From positions 80,056 to 144,055 of the forward strand of contig NZ_LJCO01000042.1 in NCBI RefSeq assembly GCF_001399675.1: a stretch of 64,000 bases of DNA, written 5' to 3'. Position numbers and translations under genes: made by a program. The notes under the pieces were generated by a model. That model was not told where the DNA came from, searched no databases, and worked only from the letters and a program-made list of their open reading frames with translations. Origin of the DNA: Paenalicyclobacillus ferrooxydans (GTDB taxonomy: Bacteria > Bacillota > Bacilli > Alicyclobacillales > Alicyclobacillaceae). Shown here piece by piece: positions 1 to 9,415 of the stretch. The number at the start of each line of letters is the position of its first letter. Position 1 is the stretch's first letter.

Positions 1-1474
1 CGGTGATTAAGATCCCACCGGCACTCACAAACTGTTCTAACAGCTCGGTTACCCTCTCTGATAACACCACAGGATGAGGATAAACGAGAACCTTATATCT
101 CCTGAGGTCAGCTAGTTGCGTTGTCTCTGAGAGGTTTAGGACATCGCACGGAACGTGACTCGTTTGAAGACCACGAAACCACTCTTTTACACTCTTCTTG
201 GTGTACGGACCATGCCATGTATCTACTTCGCCGTCCCAGTCGTTGTTATAATCGCGCAGCAAAGCAACGTCTGCTTGCACTAGACTTCCTGCTAGTTTGT
301 CGGCCAGAAGGCTTACCTCGTTAATCGTTTGTCCAATCTCCGCAACTCGCCGATTAGGTTGATTGTCATAGTCAAAAATTCCATGCCAATAAATTTCTGT
401 TCCGAATGGCGCTGTTCTCCAGCGGAAGAACACAATCGCATCGGCCCCGTGCGCTAGTGACTGGAACGCCCACAGCCGCAACTGTCCCGGAAGGGGAGTC
501 GGCTGCTCAATTCTGTTAACCCAGCCACCCGGCCCTGCCTGTTGTTCCATCACACAGAAATTTGGTGAGACACTTCTTGCCACTGACAGATTAAAACTCC
601 ATTCACGATCTCTCAGCGACTCATCGTCAGCGAGCATTCCAAAATTCGGATAAGAATCATACGAAATAAAGTCTAGATAACGCTCAGTTAACTCATGCGT
701 GTCTAAATGTCCAAAGATGCCGTTCGTCGTAATAAATTGATGTGGTGCGTACTGTCGAATGACCTCGGTTTGATTTTCAACGAATCGCATTACGCTATTC
801 GATATAAAGCGTTTTTCATCTAGTGCTTGATGGGGGTTTACGGAGTGACTCGGATTTGGACGCGTTAGATGTACCTGTTCCCATGCCGTGTACGTCTGAG
901 ACCATACAACGGTACCCCAGGCATGGTTGAGCCTATCTAGCGTTCCATACTTTACTGTCAACCATTGGCGGAACGCCTCATGATCGCGTTCGGAGTAGAA
1001 TACATCAATCTCACAATTCAACTCGTTATCGATTTGCCAGCCAATTACATGTGTGTTCTCGCCATAATGTTTGGCCATCTTTTCAACAATCCTTCGGCAG
1101 TATTGTTGATAGACCGGGGAGTTGTAGTTATAGTGTCTGCGCAAACCGTGTTGAAATTGAATACCATCCAGCGAAACATTGAGCACTTCCGGATATTTGT
1201 AAGTCAGCCAAGCGGGCGGCGTTGCAGTTGGCGTACCCAGAATCACACCAATTCCAAACTGTCCAGCTCGCTCAATAAATTCGTCAAATAATTGAAATGA
1301 AAATTCCCCATCCTTCGGCTCGAAAATCGACCAAGCAAACTCACCAACGCGTACCATGGTTATGCCCATATGACGCATCATTTCCAAGTCGCTATCCCAC
1401 ATGTCGGAAGACCAATGTTCGGGATAGTAGCAGACGCCAACTTTTAAACTCTTTGCGTGAAGAGTCTTTGTCAA
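1..1474 (-). CDS. GH42 beta-galactosidase, C-terminal part beyond window edge
   Basis: About 491 residues are visible and the gene runs off the left edge. It encodes a cytoplasmic GH42 beta-galactosidase, predicted to hydrolyse terminal beta-galactosides imported by the adjacent ABC transporter. The start is a TTG at 1474, preceded by an AGGAGG ribosome site 8-9 bases upstream; no signal peptide is seen. The N-terminal motif GVCYYPEHW and the barrel motifs are typical of the family. Glu151 in WQIDNE fits the acid/base and Glu310 in VMEQQ fits the nucleophile, close to the usual family positions. It is the last visible gene of a minus-strand operon, 38 bases after the second permease. The family assignment is firm; the natural substrate (lactose, galacto-oligosaccharide or arabinogalactan fragment) is inferred. 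Confidence 0.93.
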   Translation of the reverse strand, partial: MTKTLHAKSLKVGVCYYPEHWSSDMWDSDLEMMRHMGITMVRVGEFAWSIFEPKDGEFSFQLFDEFIERAGQFGIGVILGTPTATPPAWLTYKYPEVLNVSLDGIQFQHGLRRHYNYNSPVYQQYCRRIVEKMAKHYGENTHVIGWQIDNELNCEIDVFYSERDHEAFRQWLTVKYGTLDRLNHAWGTVVWSQTYTAWEQVHLTRPNPSHSVNPHQALDEKRFISNSVMRFVENQTEVIRQYAPHQFITTNGIFGHLDTHELTERYLDFISYDSYPNFGMLADDESLRDREWSFNLSVARSVSPNFCVMEQQAGPGGWVNRIEQPTPLPGQLRLWAFQSLAHGADAIVFFRWRTAPFGTEIYWHGIFDYDNQPNRRVAEIGQTINEVSLLADKLAGSLVQADVALLRDYNNDWDGEVDTWHGPYTKKSVKEWFRGLQTSHVPCDVLNLSETTQLADLRRYKVLVYPHPVVLSERVTELLEQFVSAGGILIT

Positions 1475-1512
1475 CGAAAACTCCTCCTAGCATCGTTATT
1501 TGTTTTGTTTCT

Positions 1513-2406
1513 TTAGCTCTTAACACTCCCCATGGTGATACCGGACGTAATATACTTCCGTAGGACACCAAAGAGAATCAGCATCGGTATCACAGACAAG
1601 AAAGAAGCAATCATGATAAGTGGATACAAAGGCATACCTGTGCCAGCGGTATTCAAATTCCCAACCCATATAGAAAGCCCAACCGTGAGTGGGTATAGTT
1701 GCGACTTGCTCAATAGCACCAAGGGCAAGAAGAAGTTATTCCAGGTGCCTATGAAGCTAATGAGGAACAGAGTGACCAAGCCAGGATTTATTATCGGTAA
1801 TCCAATTCGAAAGAATATCCAGTAGTCGTTGGCCCCATCAACTCGACCTGAGTCGAGTAACTCAGCAGGCATAGCTTCACGAATATAGACAGTCATGAAA
1901 TACACGCCAAATGGATTTAAAAGCATGGGTAGAATAACCCCAGGATAGGTATTAATTAGCCCTATCGACTTCACTAGAAGAAACGTAGGTATGGCCAACG
2001 CCGCAGCAGGCACCATCAACGCACCAAGAATACTGGTAGAAATAGCCTTGTTACCTTTAAACTTATACATACTGAGCACGTATCCAGCCATGGCTGATAT
2101 CAGCGTCCCTAACACAGCTGCAGCTAATGAGTATGTTACCGAGTTAATTGCCCATCTCCAAAATACCCCATGTTGATAGGAATTTAGCCAGTGCCAGTTG
2201 GAGAGCAGATTCCAATGGGACGGAAACAGCAACATAGGTGTATTAAACAACTGTTGCGTTGTTTTGGTGGTGGATACAAGCAGCCAATACAAAGGAAGCA
2301 GAAAATAGGCAGCTATCAGAGTCAACAAAATTGTCGTAGCCGTTTTCTTAACTGGGTCAGCGGAACGGCGATGATTCTCACGTTGCAGATTTGTTGTTGA
2401 TATCAT
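1513..2406 (-). CDS. CUT1 sugar ABC transporter permease, MalG type
   Basis: This 297-residue membrane protein has about six hydrophobic segments and the permease loop (EAMPAELLDSGRVDGA, about two thirds along) that docks the ATPase, so it is the MalG-type subunit of a carbohydrate importer. Its ATG overlaps the stop codon of the upstream permease in a TAATG arrangement, indicating translational coupling. It lies between the MalF-type permease and the GH42 enzyme. No ATPase gene is present in the visible operon; in Firmicutes such CUT1 importers commonly share one MsmX-type ATPase, which is the inference here. Confidence 0.93.
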   Translation of the reverse strand: MISTTNLQRENHRRSADPVKKTATTILLTLIAAYFLLPLYWLLVSTTKTTQQLFNTPMLLFPSHWNLLSNWHWLNSYQHGVFWRWAINSVTYSLAAAVLGTLISAMAGYVLSMYKFKGNKAISTSILGALMVPAAALAIPTFLLVKSIGLINTYPGVILPMLLNPFGVYFMTVYIREAMPAELLDSGRVDGANDYWIFFRIGLPIINPGLVTLFLISFIGTWNNFFLPLVLLSKSQLYPLTVGLSIWVGNLNTAGTGMPLYPLIMIASFLSVIPMLILFGVLRKYITSGITMGSVKS

Positions 2407-3326
2407 TACCGCACCTCCCCCGGAACCCCATTCATATTCGGATGCTCCGCCCGGTTAACCTTCTTCTTATTTGAAGGAGCCGGTTCAGATGTCATGTACA
2501 GGAAAAACAAGGAGGCAACAAAAGTGATGACAGCAAGGACCACTGACATGGCTGCCGAGTAGTTAAAGTTTCCGTAGCTAAATGCCGTATTGTATATATA
2601 CATATTCGGCGTGTACGAAGCTGAAATAGTTGTCAGACTAGCCAGTACAAACGGTTCATTGAATAGTTGAAGCGAACCAATGATAGATAAAACGACAGTC
2701 AGAATAATCGTTTGGCGAATCATCGGCACTTTCACATGGATCGCCGTCTGTACCTCCGAACAGCCATCAAGTCTTGCAGCTTCATACAGTTCAACGGGTA
2801 TCGATGTGAGGCTGGCGAAATAAATCGTCATGTTGTAACCAGCCCATTCCCATGTAGCCATATTAATAATCCCCGCCAGCACATGACCTTGGGCTAGTAA
2901 ATTAAGAGGGTGTTTCGCACTAAAAAGGCTCATCAGCGGGTCCAGTTGCGGAGCGTATAGAAACCCCCACATAATTGCGGCAATGACTCCCGGGACAGCA
3001 TACGGAAGGAAATATATCAACCGAAACATCGCCTTGCCCTTCACATAATCACTATCCAACAGAAGCGCCAACACCAATGCAACAATCAACATGATGGTGA
3101 CTTGAATTACGCCGTAAAGAATGACCCTCAGCAGCCCGGACCAGTAGGCCGTATCTTGGAAAACCTGAACGTAGTTCTGAAGACCAACAAAAATATTTTG
3201 GCCGCCATGACTCACGAAAAGGCTTAGATAAAGCGCATACAAGACTGGAAAGATGAAAAACACGGCAAACAACACGACAAACGGAGCCAAAAGTAGAATT
3301 GGCACCTGCCCCCGACCAGTCCTCAT
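2406..3326 (-). CDS. CUT1 sugar ABC transporter permease, MalF type
   Basis: This 306-residue protein has about six membrane segments and the EAA-type loop (SIPVELYEAARLDGCS), and pairs with the next gene to form the transmembrane channel of a carbohydrate importer. The start is ATG at 3326, giving a short basic N terminus before the first membrane helix; the ribosome site is weak. The gene follows the binding protein after a strong intercistronic hairpin and overlaps the next permease by one base, so the two permeases are probably made in equal amounts. Confidence 0.93.
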   Translation of the reverse strand: MRTGRGQVPILLLAPFVVLFAVFFIFPVLYALYLSLFVSHGGQNIFVGLQNYVQVFQDTAYWSGLLRVILYGVIQVTIMLIVALVLALLLDSDYVKGKAMFRLIYFLPYAVPGVIAAIMWGFLYAPQLDPLMSLFSAKHPLNLLAQGHVLAGIINMATWEWAGYNMTIYFASLTSIPVELYEAARLDGCSEVQTAIHVKVPMIRQTIILTVVLSIIGSLQLFNEPFVLASLTTISASYTPNMYIYNTAFSYGNFNYSAAMSVVLAVITFVASLFFLYMTSEPAPSNKKKVNRAEHPNMNGVPGEVR

Positions 3327-3360
3327 TCAAATCACCATACTTTCTTTAAATCAAGTCACT

Positions 3361-3396
3361 TCAAAGGGGTACTCGGTTCCCACGAGACCCCTTTGA
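3361..3396 (-). terminator. intercistronic stem-loop between binding protein and permeases
   Basis: A 10-bp perfect stem (TCAAAGGGGT with ACCCCTTTGA) carries a bulged A and a further 4-bp stem CTCG/CGAG around a 7-base loop. It lies just after the binding-protein stop codon in transcription order. No T-tract follows on the minus strand, so it is more likely an RNA-stabilising or partially terminating element that raises binding-protein mRNA over permease mRNA than a complete terminator. Confidence 0.7.
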
Positions 3397-3405
3397 ATTG
3401 ATTAC

Positions 3406-4890
3406 TTAGGAGGTTCTTCTGCGACGCCAAATCACCAGCGCTCCGCCGACGATTAGGACGATAACAACAATCGCTACAATTTCGCCGACATGTGAGGAAC
3501 TCGAGGCAGCCTGACCAGTTGCGCTAGAGGCAGAGGAAGATGCAGCTGATCCATCTACTACTTGGTATCCTTCTGTTTTAGCAAAGGCAACTGTGTTCTT
3601 TTGAATATTGTCTAAAGCTTGATCCCACGTTTCCTTGCCACTAGCCGCGTTTGCGAACTCGACTGTCATTTGGTTGTATACATAGTCGGTCCATGGACTC
3701 CATTGAAACGACGTGTTAACCGACGCAGCTCCCTTTGAATATACTGACTGAGGGTTCTGCCCTGCCAAATCAGATTGAGCCGAGTTTAGTTGCGGTAATT
3801 GAGAGGCATATTTGTCCGCAGGGTACAGTCCGCGGCCTCCAGCTGTGTATGGAGTACCCGACAAGGAGACTGTGGACGATGCAGTGTTAATGAACGCAGC
3901 GAACAATGCGGCCGCTTGTGGATGTTTACTCTGCGTAGTTACGGCATTGGTCGCTCCACCCCAGTCGCCGTCAACAAATGTTCCGTTTTGTTGCCATTGA
4001 GGAATGTCTGATGCATTCCAATTATTCGTACCTGGTTTAACATAGGGGCTGATAACATATGCAGGAGACCATGAAGCACCTGGCGTCGCTGCATACTCTC
4101 CTTTAGCAAGAGCTGTTTCCCATGCCGGCGTATAGTCACTAACCGCCTGCACATCGCCTTTTTTAATCAGAGAACCCCAGAAATTCATGACTTTCTTCGC
4201 TTGGGGACTATTAATGGTGATATTCCAAGAATTTGGTCCTGTTTGTTGGAAGAGTTTAGCGCCACCTTGCCACAGGAGCCCCGTGATTTCGCCCGGGTCA
4301 TTGATGGGTAGATAGGAGAAGTACATATTCGGGTTTGCGGTATGCAGTTTATTGGCATCATCCGCAAACTGTTGCCATGTCGTCGGTACCGTAATGCCGT
4401 ACTTCTTAAACACATCAGTCCGGTAAAATAGCGCCATTTGTCCGATGTCTTCCGGAACGGCGTAGACTTTACCATTTTGACTCACTTGGTTCCAAGTCCA
4501 ACTTGGGAAATAAGACTGAGTAAAGTTGACGTACTTCGAAATGTCTTGGAGACCGCCACTGCTAATAAATTTAGGCAGCATCTGATATTCAATTTGAGCA
4601 ACATCAGGTGCACCACTGCCAGATTTAAGAACAGTAGCGAGTTTGGTATACTCTTTCGAACCCGAGCCAATATCCTGGGGAACCACGTGAATATTCGGAT
4701 AAACTTGGTTGAATGCCTTGATAACATTGTTTGGATTTGCAGTCCACGTCCACCACGTAATTGTTACGTTTTTGCTGTAAGAAGGATATTGCGGTTGCGG
4801 AATTGTTGCTGCGTGAGCTACCACTTGAGAAAATGACATACTGGCTAGGGTCAATCCAGACACCAGCGCCAAACGAGCAGATGATTTCAC
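3406..4890 (-). CDS. sugar-binding protein of ABC importer with C-terminal membrane anchor
   Basis: Family 1 extracellular solute-binding protein of about 494 residues. I choose the GTG at 4890 (product starts MKSSARLAL) because a GGTGGGGG ribosome site lies directly upstream and a clean Sec signal peptide follows, with likely cleavage after AHA; the open frame itself extends further upstream to a TTG at 4968. There is no lipobox cysteine. Instead the C terminus has a Ser/Ala-rich linker, one hydrophobic helix (GEIVAIVVIVLIVGGALVIW) and a basic tail RRRRTS, so the protein appears held to the membrane by its C terminus. That layout is common in archaeal binding proteins and unusual in Firmicutes. 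It is the first gene of the operon and lies divergent from the AraR-like regulator. Confidence 0.92.
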   Translation of the reverse strand: MKSSARLALVSGLTLASMSFSQVVAHAATIPQPQYPSYSKNVTITWWTWTANPNNVIKAFNQVYPNIHVVPQDIGSGSKEYTKLATVLKSGSGAPDVAQIEYQMLPKFISSGGLQDISKYVNFTQSYFPSWTWNQVSQNGKVYAVPEDIGQMALFYRTDVFKKYGITVPTTWQQFADDANKLHTANPNMYFSYLPINDPGEITGLLWQGGAKLFQQTGPNSWNITINSPQAKKVMNFWGSLIKKGDVQAVSDYTPAWETALAKGEYAATPGASWSPAYVISPYVKPGTNNWNASDIPQWQQNGTFVDGDWGGATNAVTTQSKHPQAAALFAAFINTASSTVSLSGTPYTAGGRGLYPADKYASQLPQLNSAQSDLAGQNPQSVYSKGAASVNTSFQWSPWTDYVYNQMTVEFANAASGKETWDQALDNIQKNTVAFAKTEGYQVVDGSAASSSASSATGQAASSSSHVGEIVAIVVIVLIVGGALVIWRRRRTS

Positions 4891-4966
4891 ACTTCCCCCA
4901 CCTTTCTGAGCAAAACACACTATTGGCAAACACTGATTTGTACTACCATCCAATTTCCACATCGAC

Positions 4967-4982
4967 AATTGTATGTATAAAT
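4967..4982. promoter_or_regulatory. candidate AraR-type operator, binding-protein side
   Basis: AATTGTATGTATAAAT is a 16-base imperfect palindrome. Its reverse complement differs at three positions from the AraR consensus ATTTGTACGTACAAAT known in Bacillus. It lies about 77 bases upstream of the chosen binding-protein start. A further half-site, ATTTGTAC, is seen near 4936. Confidence 0.5.
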
Positions 4983-5140
4983 GTATGCGCTGTCAATTCT
5001 TAATTGAAGAACAAATAGCGCAAGCAAGAATAAACAATTTCATGTTTCTGGTTACAGACATTGGTCAAAACATCGAAAATCATGCATTTACGCCGAATAG
5101 TGCAAAATAAAAGAATGGATATTTGTCCGACCCCATGATA

Positions 5141-5156
5141 ATATGTACGTACAAAT
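5141..5156. promoter_or_regulatory. AraR-type operator in the divergent promoter region
   Basis: ATATGTACGTACAAAT matches the known Bacillus AraR box ATTTGTACGTACAAAT at 15 of 16 positions. It lies about 110 bases before the regulator gene and in the region shared with the divergent importer operon, so one site could serve autoregulation and operon control. The similarity is seen directly; binding is inferred. Confidence 0.72.
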
Positions 5157-5265
5157 CATACATGCTGATAATGTTATTACTGTAATTTGTACCTCAGACA
5201 ATGGCGTCCATAATGCAGTAATCAGTACAACTGGAAATGATCTTAATAACAGGGTGTGATCTGGA

Positions 5266-6390
5266 ATGAAAGGAAACATACCGAAATACACGCTAATAAA
5301 AGATGAGATTCGTGAATGGATTACATCGGGTCACTTTAAACCTGATCAACAATTGCCTACGGAACATCAGTTAGCTGAACAACTCAGCGTTAGTCGGCAG
5401 ACCATCAGGCACGCAGTGACTGAACTTGTTCGAGAGGGCCTGGTATACCGTGTTCAGGGGAGCGGTACGTTCGTATCGTTGGTAGACGATGCAAACCATA
5501 TGATGGGTGAGGGAAATAAATTAATTGGCGTTATCACAACCTACATATCGGATTATATATTCCCATCCATTATCCGCGGCATTGAATCGGTTCTGAGTCA
5601 GCATGGGTATTCTATACTACTCTTCAGTACCGGAAATCGTTTTTCTGAAGAGAAACGCGCACTCAGCAAAATGCTCGAACTGCAAGTTGAAGGTGTTATC
5701 GTCGAACCTACCTGTAGTGCTCTGCCGAATCCTAATCTGGGAAACTATTTTACGCTTCTCAGCCGGAATGTACCTGTAGTAACGCTAAACTCAACATACA
5801 GCGAACTTCCAGTCCCTTCGTTACGTTTGGACGACTCCATCAGCGGTGGCTTGGCAGCTAACCATCTGATTGAGCTGGGGCACTGCCGCATCGGCGGAGT
5901 TTTTAAGAGTGATGATAAACAGGGACTCTATCGCCTTCGAGGTTTTCTTAAAACGTTGATCAAAAATAGAATTGCCCCAAGTGCTAGTCTCCTTTATATG
6001 TACCAAACGGCTGAAAAACAGTCGGTTGCTCAGACTTACGCGGACATGATCGCCACCATGCCCACGTCTAGTCGGCCCACAGCAATTGTCTGTTACAATG
6101 ACGAAATTGCTAATTCCCTAATTAGACATTTAAAAAAATACAATATTTTAACTCCAAGGGATGTATCTATCGTTGGCTTTGATAACATGCAACCTGCATC
6201 CGAAGCAACCGACTGGGGTTCCCTTACAACGATTAATCACCCGAAATTCAGTATGGGTGAAAAAGCCGCAGAATTCATCATAGACATCTTAAAATCCCTT
6301 CGGTCAGGCGGCAGCATTATCGACATACCTGACTTTGTGTTCAAGTCAGACCTGTTACCTGGCGAGTCTACATCATCCCTGCAGCTCTGA
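5266..6390 (+). CDS. AraR-like regulator (GntR helix-turn-helix plus LacI-type sensor)
   Basis: This 374-residue protein has a GntR-type winged helix (about residues 5-72; motif QLAEQLSVSRQTIRHAVTEL, with the GSGTFV wing end) joined to a LacI/periplasmic-binding-like sugar sensor (about residues 80-370; VSIVGFDN near the C-terminal third). This fusion is the AraR architecture. It is divergent from the sugar importer/GH42 operon, and the intergenic DNA carries AraR-box-like palindromes, so it most likely represses that operon until a sugar ligand binds. The ligand could be arabinose, galactose or an arabinogalactan fragment; the GH42 context favours a galactoside or a mixed arabinose-galactose polymer. 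Confidence 0.88.
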   Translation: MKGNIPKYTLIKDEIREWITSGHFKPDQQLPTEHQLAEQLSVSRQTIRHAVTELVREGLVYRVQGSGTFVSLVDDANHMMGEGNKLIGVITTYISDYIFPSIIRGIESVLSQHGYSILLFSTGNRFSEEKRALSKMLELQVEGVIVEPTCSALPNPNLGNYFTLLSRNVPVVTLNSTYSELPVPSLRLDDSISGGLAANHLIELGHCRIGGVFKSDDKQGLYRLRGFLKTLIKNRIAPSASLLYMYQTAEKQSVAQTYADMIATMPTSSRPTAIVCYNDEIANSLIRHLKKYNILTPRDVSIVGFDNMQPASEATDWGSLTTINHPKFSMGEKAAEFIIDILKSLRSGGSIIDIPDFVFKSDLLPGESTSSLQL

Positions 6391-6457
6391 TCATCTTTAG
6401 GTCTCCTTGCTGACGTACGAAGAAATACGAGGGTTGGACAATAGTGTGATCCCATCC

Positions 6458-7762
6458 TCATGCCGTGTTTCCCGTTGCCGTGTTGTTGGTCTGTCCCGGC
6501 GACGGGCTCTGATTTGTGCTGTTCTTGCTAGCCCCTGATGCTCCGCCCCCTTGCTGCTGAGACCCCACCGACCCATTCTGCGACCCGGCCACTCCTGACG
6601 ATCCCGATTTCCCCGTCACTCCATGGTTCAGTTTCGATCCTGGAATTCCCGAACGGCCACTATCAACCGAGCCCTGATGACTCTTGACCCCAGGATGACT
6701 GCCCACTCCCGCATAGTGGATAACCTGCGGCACGTAGGCCTGGGCAGTATTGATGATATCCTGTACGGCCTGACTGGGCGTGATGCCAGTGGTGCCTGTG
6801 TCTATGCGATGGATGAAGATTGGATTCGAACCCGCCGTCACGTATCCAGGCGCTGTCGTAAACAGATAGTCATATCCAGCGGCCCGCGCAATCGATGTAG
6901 ACAACCAGTCTCCATACCCATATGGCCAGGCAAATTCCCTGACTGGCTGGCCGATCTGCTGACTGAGTTCGACCCGCGCCTTTGTAAAGTCCCCATAAAC
7001 ACGGTTGTAGTAATGTTGCGGGGTTTCGGTAATCCCATTAACCGTCATCAGTGTGTTAAACACGGGCGTTAACATCCCATTTTGCCCGATGACTTCGTAG
7101 TGCTCATGGTAGGTGTGACTTTCGAAACACATTCCGTCATGAACCATAGTCTTGATCTGGCCCCACGTGAGAAACTCGTTTCGCAGCGGATGATCCGCAG
7201 TTCCCACAATGTCGAAGAACGTGCCCTGCATTTCGTGTTGAACGAGGATGGGCAAGGCGTACGTGTACATATCTCTGTATCCATCATCAAGGGTAATCAG
7301 CACCGCATTTGGAGGTACGGAGCCCTGTCCATTTAAAAAGGAGATAAACTGCTGATTGGTGATCACGTTGAAATGTTGGTGGAACGCATCGAGATCAGCT
7401 GAAAAGACCTGTGGAGTAATCACGAATTTTGAATACACATCGGGTGAAATATCGTGGAAGGTTACCACGACAACTTTATTTGTGTAATAGATCCGATTGC
7501 TGGTGTCGACGTTCATGTGGTGCAGATCGAGGGGTTGAACCTTAATTGACCGAACCAGAACAGAACGAACATTTCCTCTGTTCTGTTTATTAAACGTGTT
7601 TTGAGAACCGATGGGGTGGTTTGCCAACGGTCGAATATCGTTACTCCCTGTTTGTACGACCCATTTATCCTTCATCGGGTTGATATCCACGAAACCAGGA
7701 ATGATTGCAGCAGCTAAGCCGGCGACAAGAGCGAGCATAACACCTCGACTCAATCTCTTCAT
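6458..7762 (-). CDS. secreted or membrane-anchored polysaccharide deacetylase (CE4)
   Basis: The 434-residue product starts with a basic stretch and one hydrophobic helix (LALVAGLAAAIIPGFV), so it is exported or anchored. The NodB/CE4 catalytic domain follows at about residues 95-330: TLDDGY holds the metal/catalytic aspartates, SHTYHEH the metal histidines with the wider spacing seen in PgaB/IcaB-like members, and EFAWPYGYGD the next conserved motif. The C-terminal ~80 residues are Gly/Ser/Asn/Gln-rich and probably disordered. I take ATG at 7762 (MKRLSRG), about 10-12 bases after GGAGGAG; the frame is open further upstream. The substrate is probably an N-acetylated cell-wall or matrix polysaccharide. 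It stands alone, convergent with the AraR-like gene. Confidence 0.88.
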   Translation of the reverse strand: MKRLSRGVMLALVAGLAAAIIPGFVDINPMKDKWVVQTGSNDIRPLANHPIGSQNTFNKQNRGNVRSVLVRSIKVQPLDLHHMNVDTSNRIYYTNKVVVVTFHDISPDVYSKFVITPQVFSADLDAFHQHFNVITNQQFISFLNGQGSVPPNAVLITLDDGYRDMYTYALPILVQHEMQGTFFDIVGTADHPLRNEFLTWGQIKTMVHDGMCFESHTYHEHYEVIGQNGMLTPVFNTLMTVNGITETPQHYYNRVYGDFTKARVELSQQIGQPVREFAWPYGYGDWLSTSIARAAGYDYLFTTAPGYVTAGSNPIFIHRIDTGTTGITPSQAVQDIINTAQAYVPQVIHYAGVGSHPGVKSHQGSVDSGRSGIPGSKLNHGVTGKSGSSGVAGSQNGSVGSQQQGGGASGASKNSTNQSPSPGQTNNTATGNTA

Positions 7763-8111
7763 GCGTTTCGTGCTCCTCCGCATCCTGGAACATCCCATAG
7801 TTCCAGCCTGTTTCAGGGATGTTTTTGTTCCCCTGTCCTGACGCAAGAGTAGCATCTGAATTCGTGTTTCGTCACTATAGGTTTCGATTAGATTTCGTTA
7901 AGACACCGCGCATGAGAAGCCCCCCATCTGAACTTTATCTGTACTTTAGCCATCTTTATAAAGTGTCAGTGACAGGGAACCATATTGTGCATTCCCCCGA
8001 CCCGCAGCTAGTTTTGCGGGATTACAGACGCCAAGGGCTCCTCATAGCAATTTTGGTGTCATATTTTATCGAATGGTACTGAAATGAAACTCCCACAAGG
8101 AGGACGAACCC

Positions 8112-9323
8112 ATGGCCATAGGCACCATCAATCACTCACATCCGCGTCAGCCATCACAACAGATTTCAAGCTCACCGATTGTAATTGGAGCTTTGGCAAT
8201 CTTGATTGTGGTTGTACAACGCTTGTTCTTAATACTGTCTGCTTCGACTGCGTCTGCATATTATCACCAAACGCCAACACTCAACCGACTCCTGGTCACT
8301 GGATATAATCGGTGGGATTCATGGTATTACATCAGTATCAGTATGCACGGATACACCGACTTTAAGGAATCCGCATTCTGGCCGTTCTATCCCATCGTCA
8401 TGCGCATTGTACACATGGTGACTGGATATTCGTATTTGGACGTCGGTGTCTCCATCTCTTTGGTTTGCTTTGCCGTAGCTCTTTTTTTCCTCGGGCAGCT
8501 TGTCTACGCGTCTTTTGACATGCGTACCGCCGGCATCGCTATGGTACTCTACGCATTCTTTCCGACATCGTATTATTTCGACGCAACGTACACGGAAGCG
8601 TTGTTTATGGCGCTCCTTATTGGCTCTGTCTACTTTGCCCATCGAGGTCACTTGCTTACTGCTGGTGCCATGTCCGCTCTGGCGACACTGACACGAAATA
8701 CGGGTATCCTGGTGTGCATTATACTCGCTGCTGAAATCATCAGATTGCGACAACCCGGCTGGAAGTTCTGGACACTAGAATGGTGGAAAAAAGCCGGCTC
8801 TTCAACGTGGTCCCTGGCCTTTGCACCGGCAACGCTTGTTGGGTATTGCGTATGGCTCAAGTATCGGTTCGGGAGCTTTTTGGCCTTCGTTCAGGCTGAG
8901 AAGATTTGGAACCGGACACACATGCAGCCGTGGGATACGATAGCCAAGGCTTTTGAGTTCGACTTGTCCCCCAATGCCCACATGAGTACACCAGGGTACC
9001 ACCTGTTCGAGATTGCGTCCCTCCTGTTTGCACTGGGGACCCTTGCTTTGGGACTCTTGGTTGTTCGGCGCTCCTTGCACAAATGGGCATGGTGGGTGTA
9101 CACGGCTGCGGTTGTATGGGTGTTCTTGGCCGCACCTGCTCTGGGCAGAAATCCGGACTATCTGATGAGTGTCCCGCGTTTTGTCTTGATGCTTTTTCCG
9201 TGCTTTATATTTCTTGCCCGGTTCACACAGTCGTCATTCCGCACCAGCGCGGTGATTGCCGTTTTTGCATGTGTCCTCTTTCTTGAAAACGCGATGTTTT
9301 ATTCGGGGATGTGGATTGCCTGA
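8112..9323 (+). CDS. PIG-V-like multi-pass membrane glycosyltransferase
   Basis: This 403-residue, very hydrophobic protein has about ten membrane helices. The loop RWDSWYYISISMHGY, then AFWPFYPIVMR, resembles the luminal catalytic loop of GPI mannosyltransferase 2 (PIG-V) homologues, GT-C fold enzymes using a lipid-linked sugar donor. YFDATYTEALFMA and LTRNTGIL are further family-like motifs. The ATG at 8112 follows an AAGGAGGACG ribosome site. The true substrate is unknown in bacteria; the neighbouring deacetylase on the opposite strand suggests a cell-surface glycan role, an inference only. Confidence 0.82.
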   Translation: MAIGTINHSHPRQPSQQISSSPIVIGALAILIVVVQRLFLILSASTASAYYHQTPTLNRLLVTGYNRWDSWYYISISMHGYTDFKESAFWPFYPIVMRIVHMVTGYSYLDVGVSISLVCFAVALFFLGQLVYASFDMRTAGIAMVLYAFFPTSYYFDATYTEALFMALLIGSVYFAHRGHLLTAGAMSALATLTRNTGILVCIILAAEIIRLRQPGWKFWTLEWWKKAGSSTWSLAFAPATLVGYCVWLKYRFGSFLAFVQAEKIWNRTHMQPWDTIAKAFEFDLSPNAHMSTPGYHLFEIASLLFALGTLALGLLVVRRSLHKWAWWVYTAAVVWVFLAAPALGRNPDYLMSVPRFVLMLFPCFIFLARFTQSSFRTSAVIAVFACVLFLENAMFYSGMWIA

Positions 9324-9415
9324 TGCGCGCTCTAAAGGCGTTTGTCCAGGTGCTACAGTCTTGATTCCAATGACATATGTCGTGTCTAATCTCATGCGAA
9401 TCCTCATATCCAAAT

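Noticed and set aside
7789..7830. terminator hairpin (AACATCCC...GGGATGTT, T-run) on the plus strand
   Set aside because: No plus-strand gene ends before it; it lies in the 5' leader of the deacetylase on the other strand, and its role is unclear.
8319..8753. 144-residue minus-strand ORF
   Set aside because: It is antisense to the well-supported membrane glycosyltransferase and has no family features.
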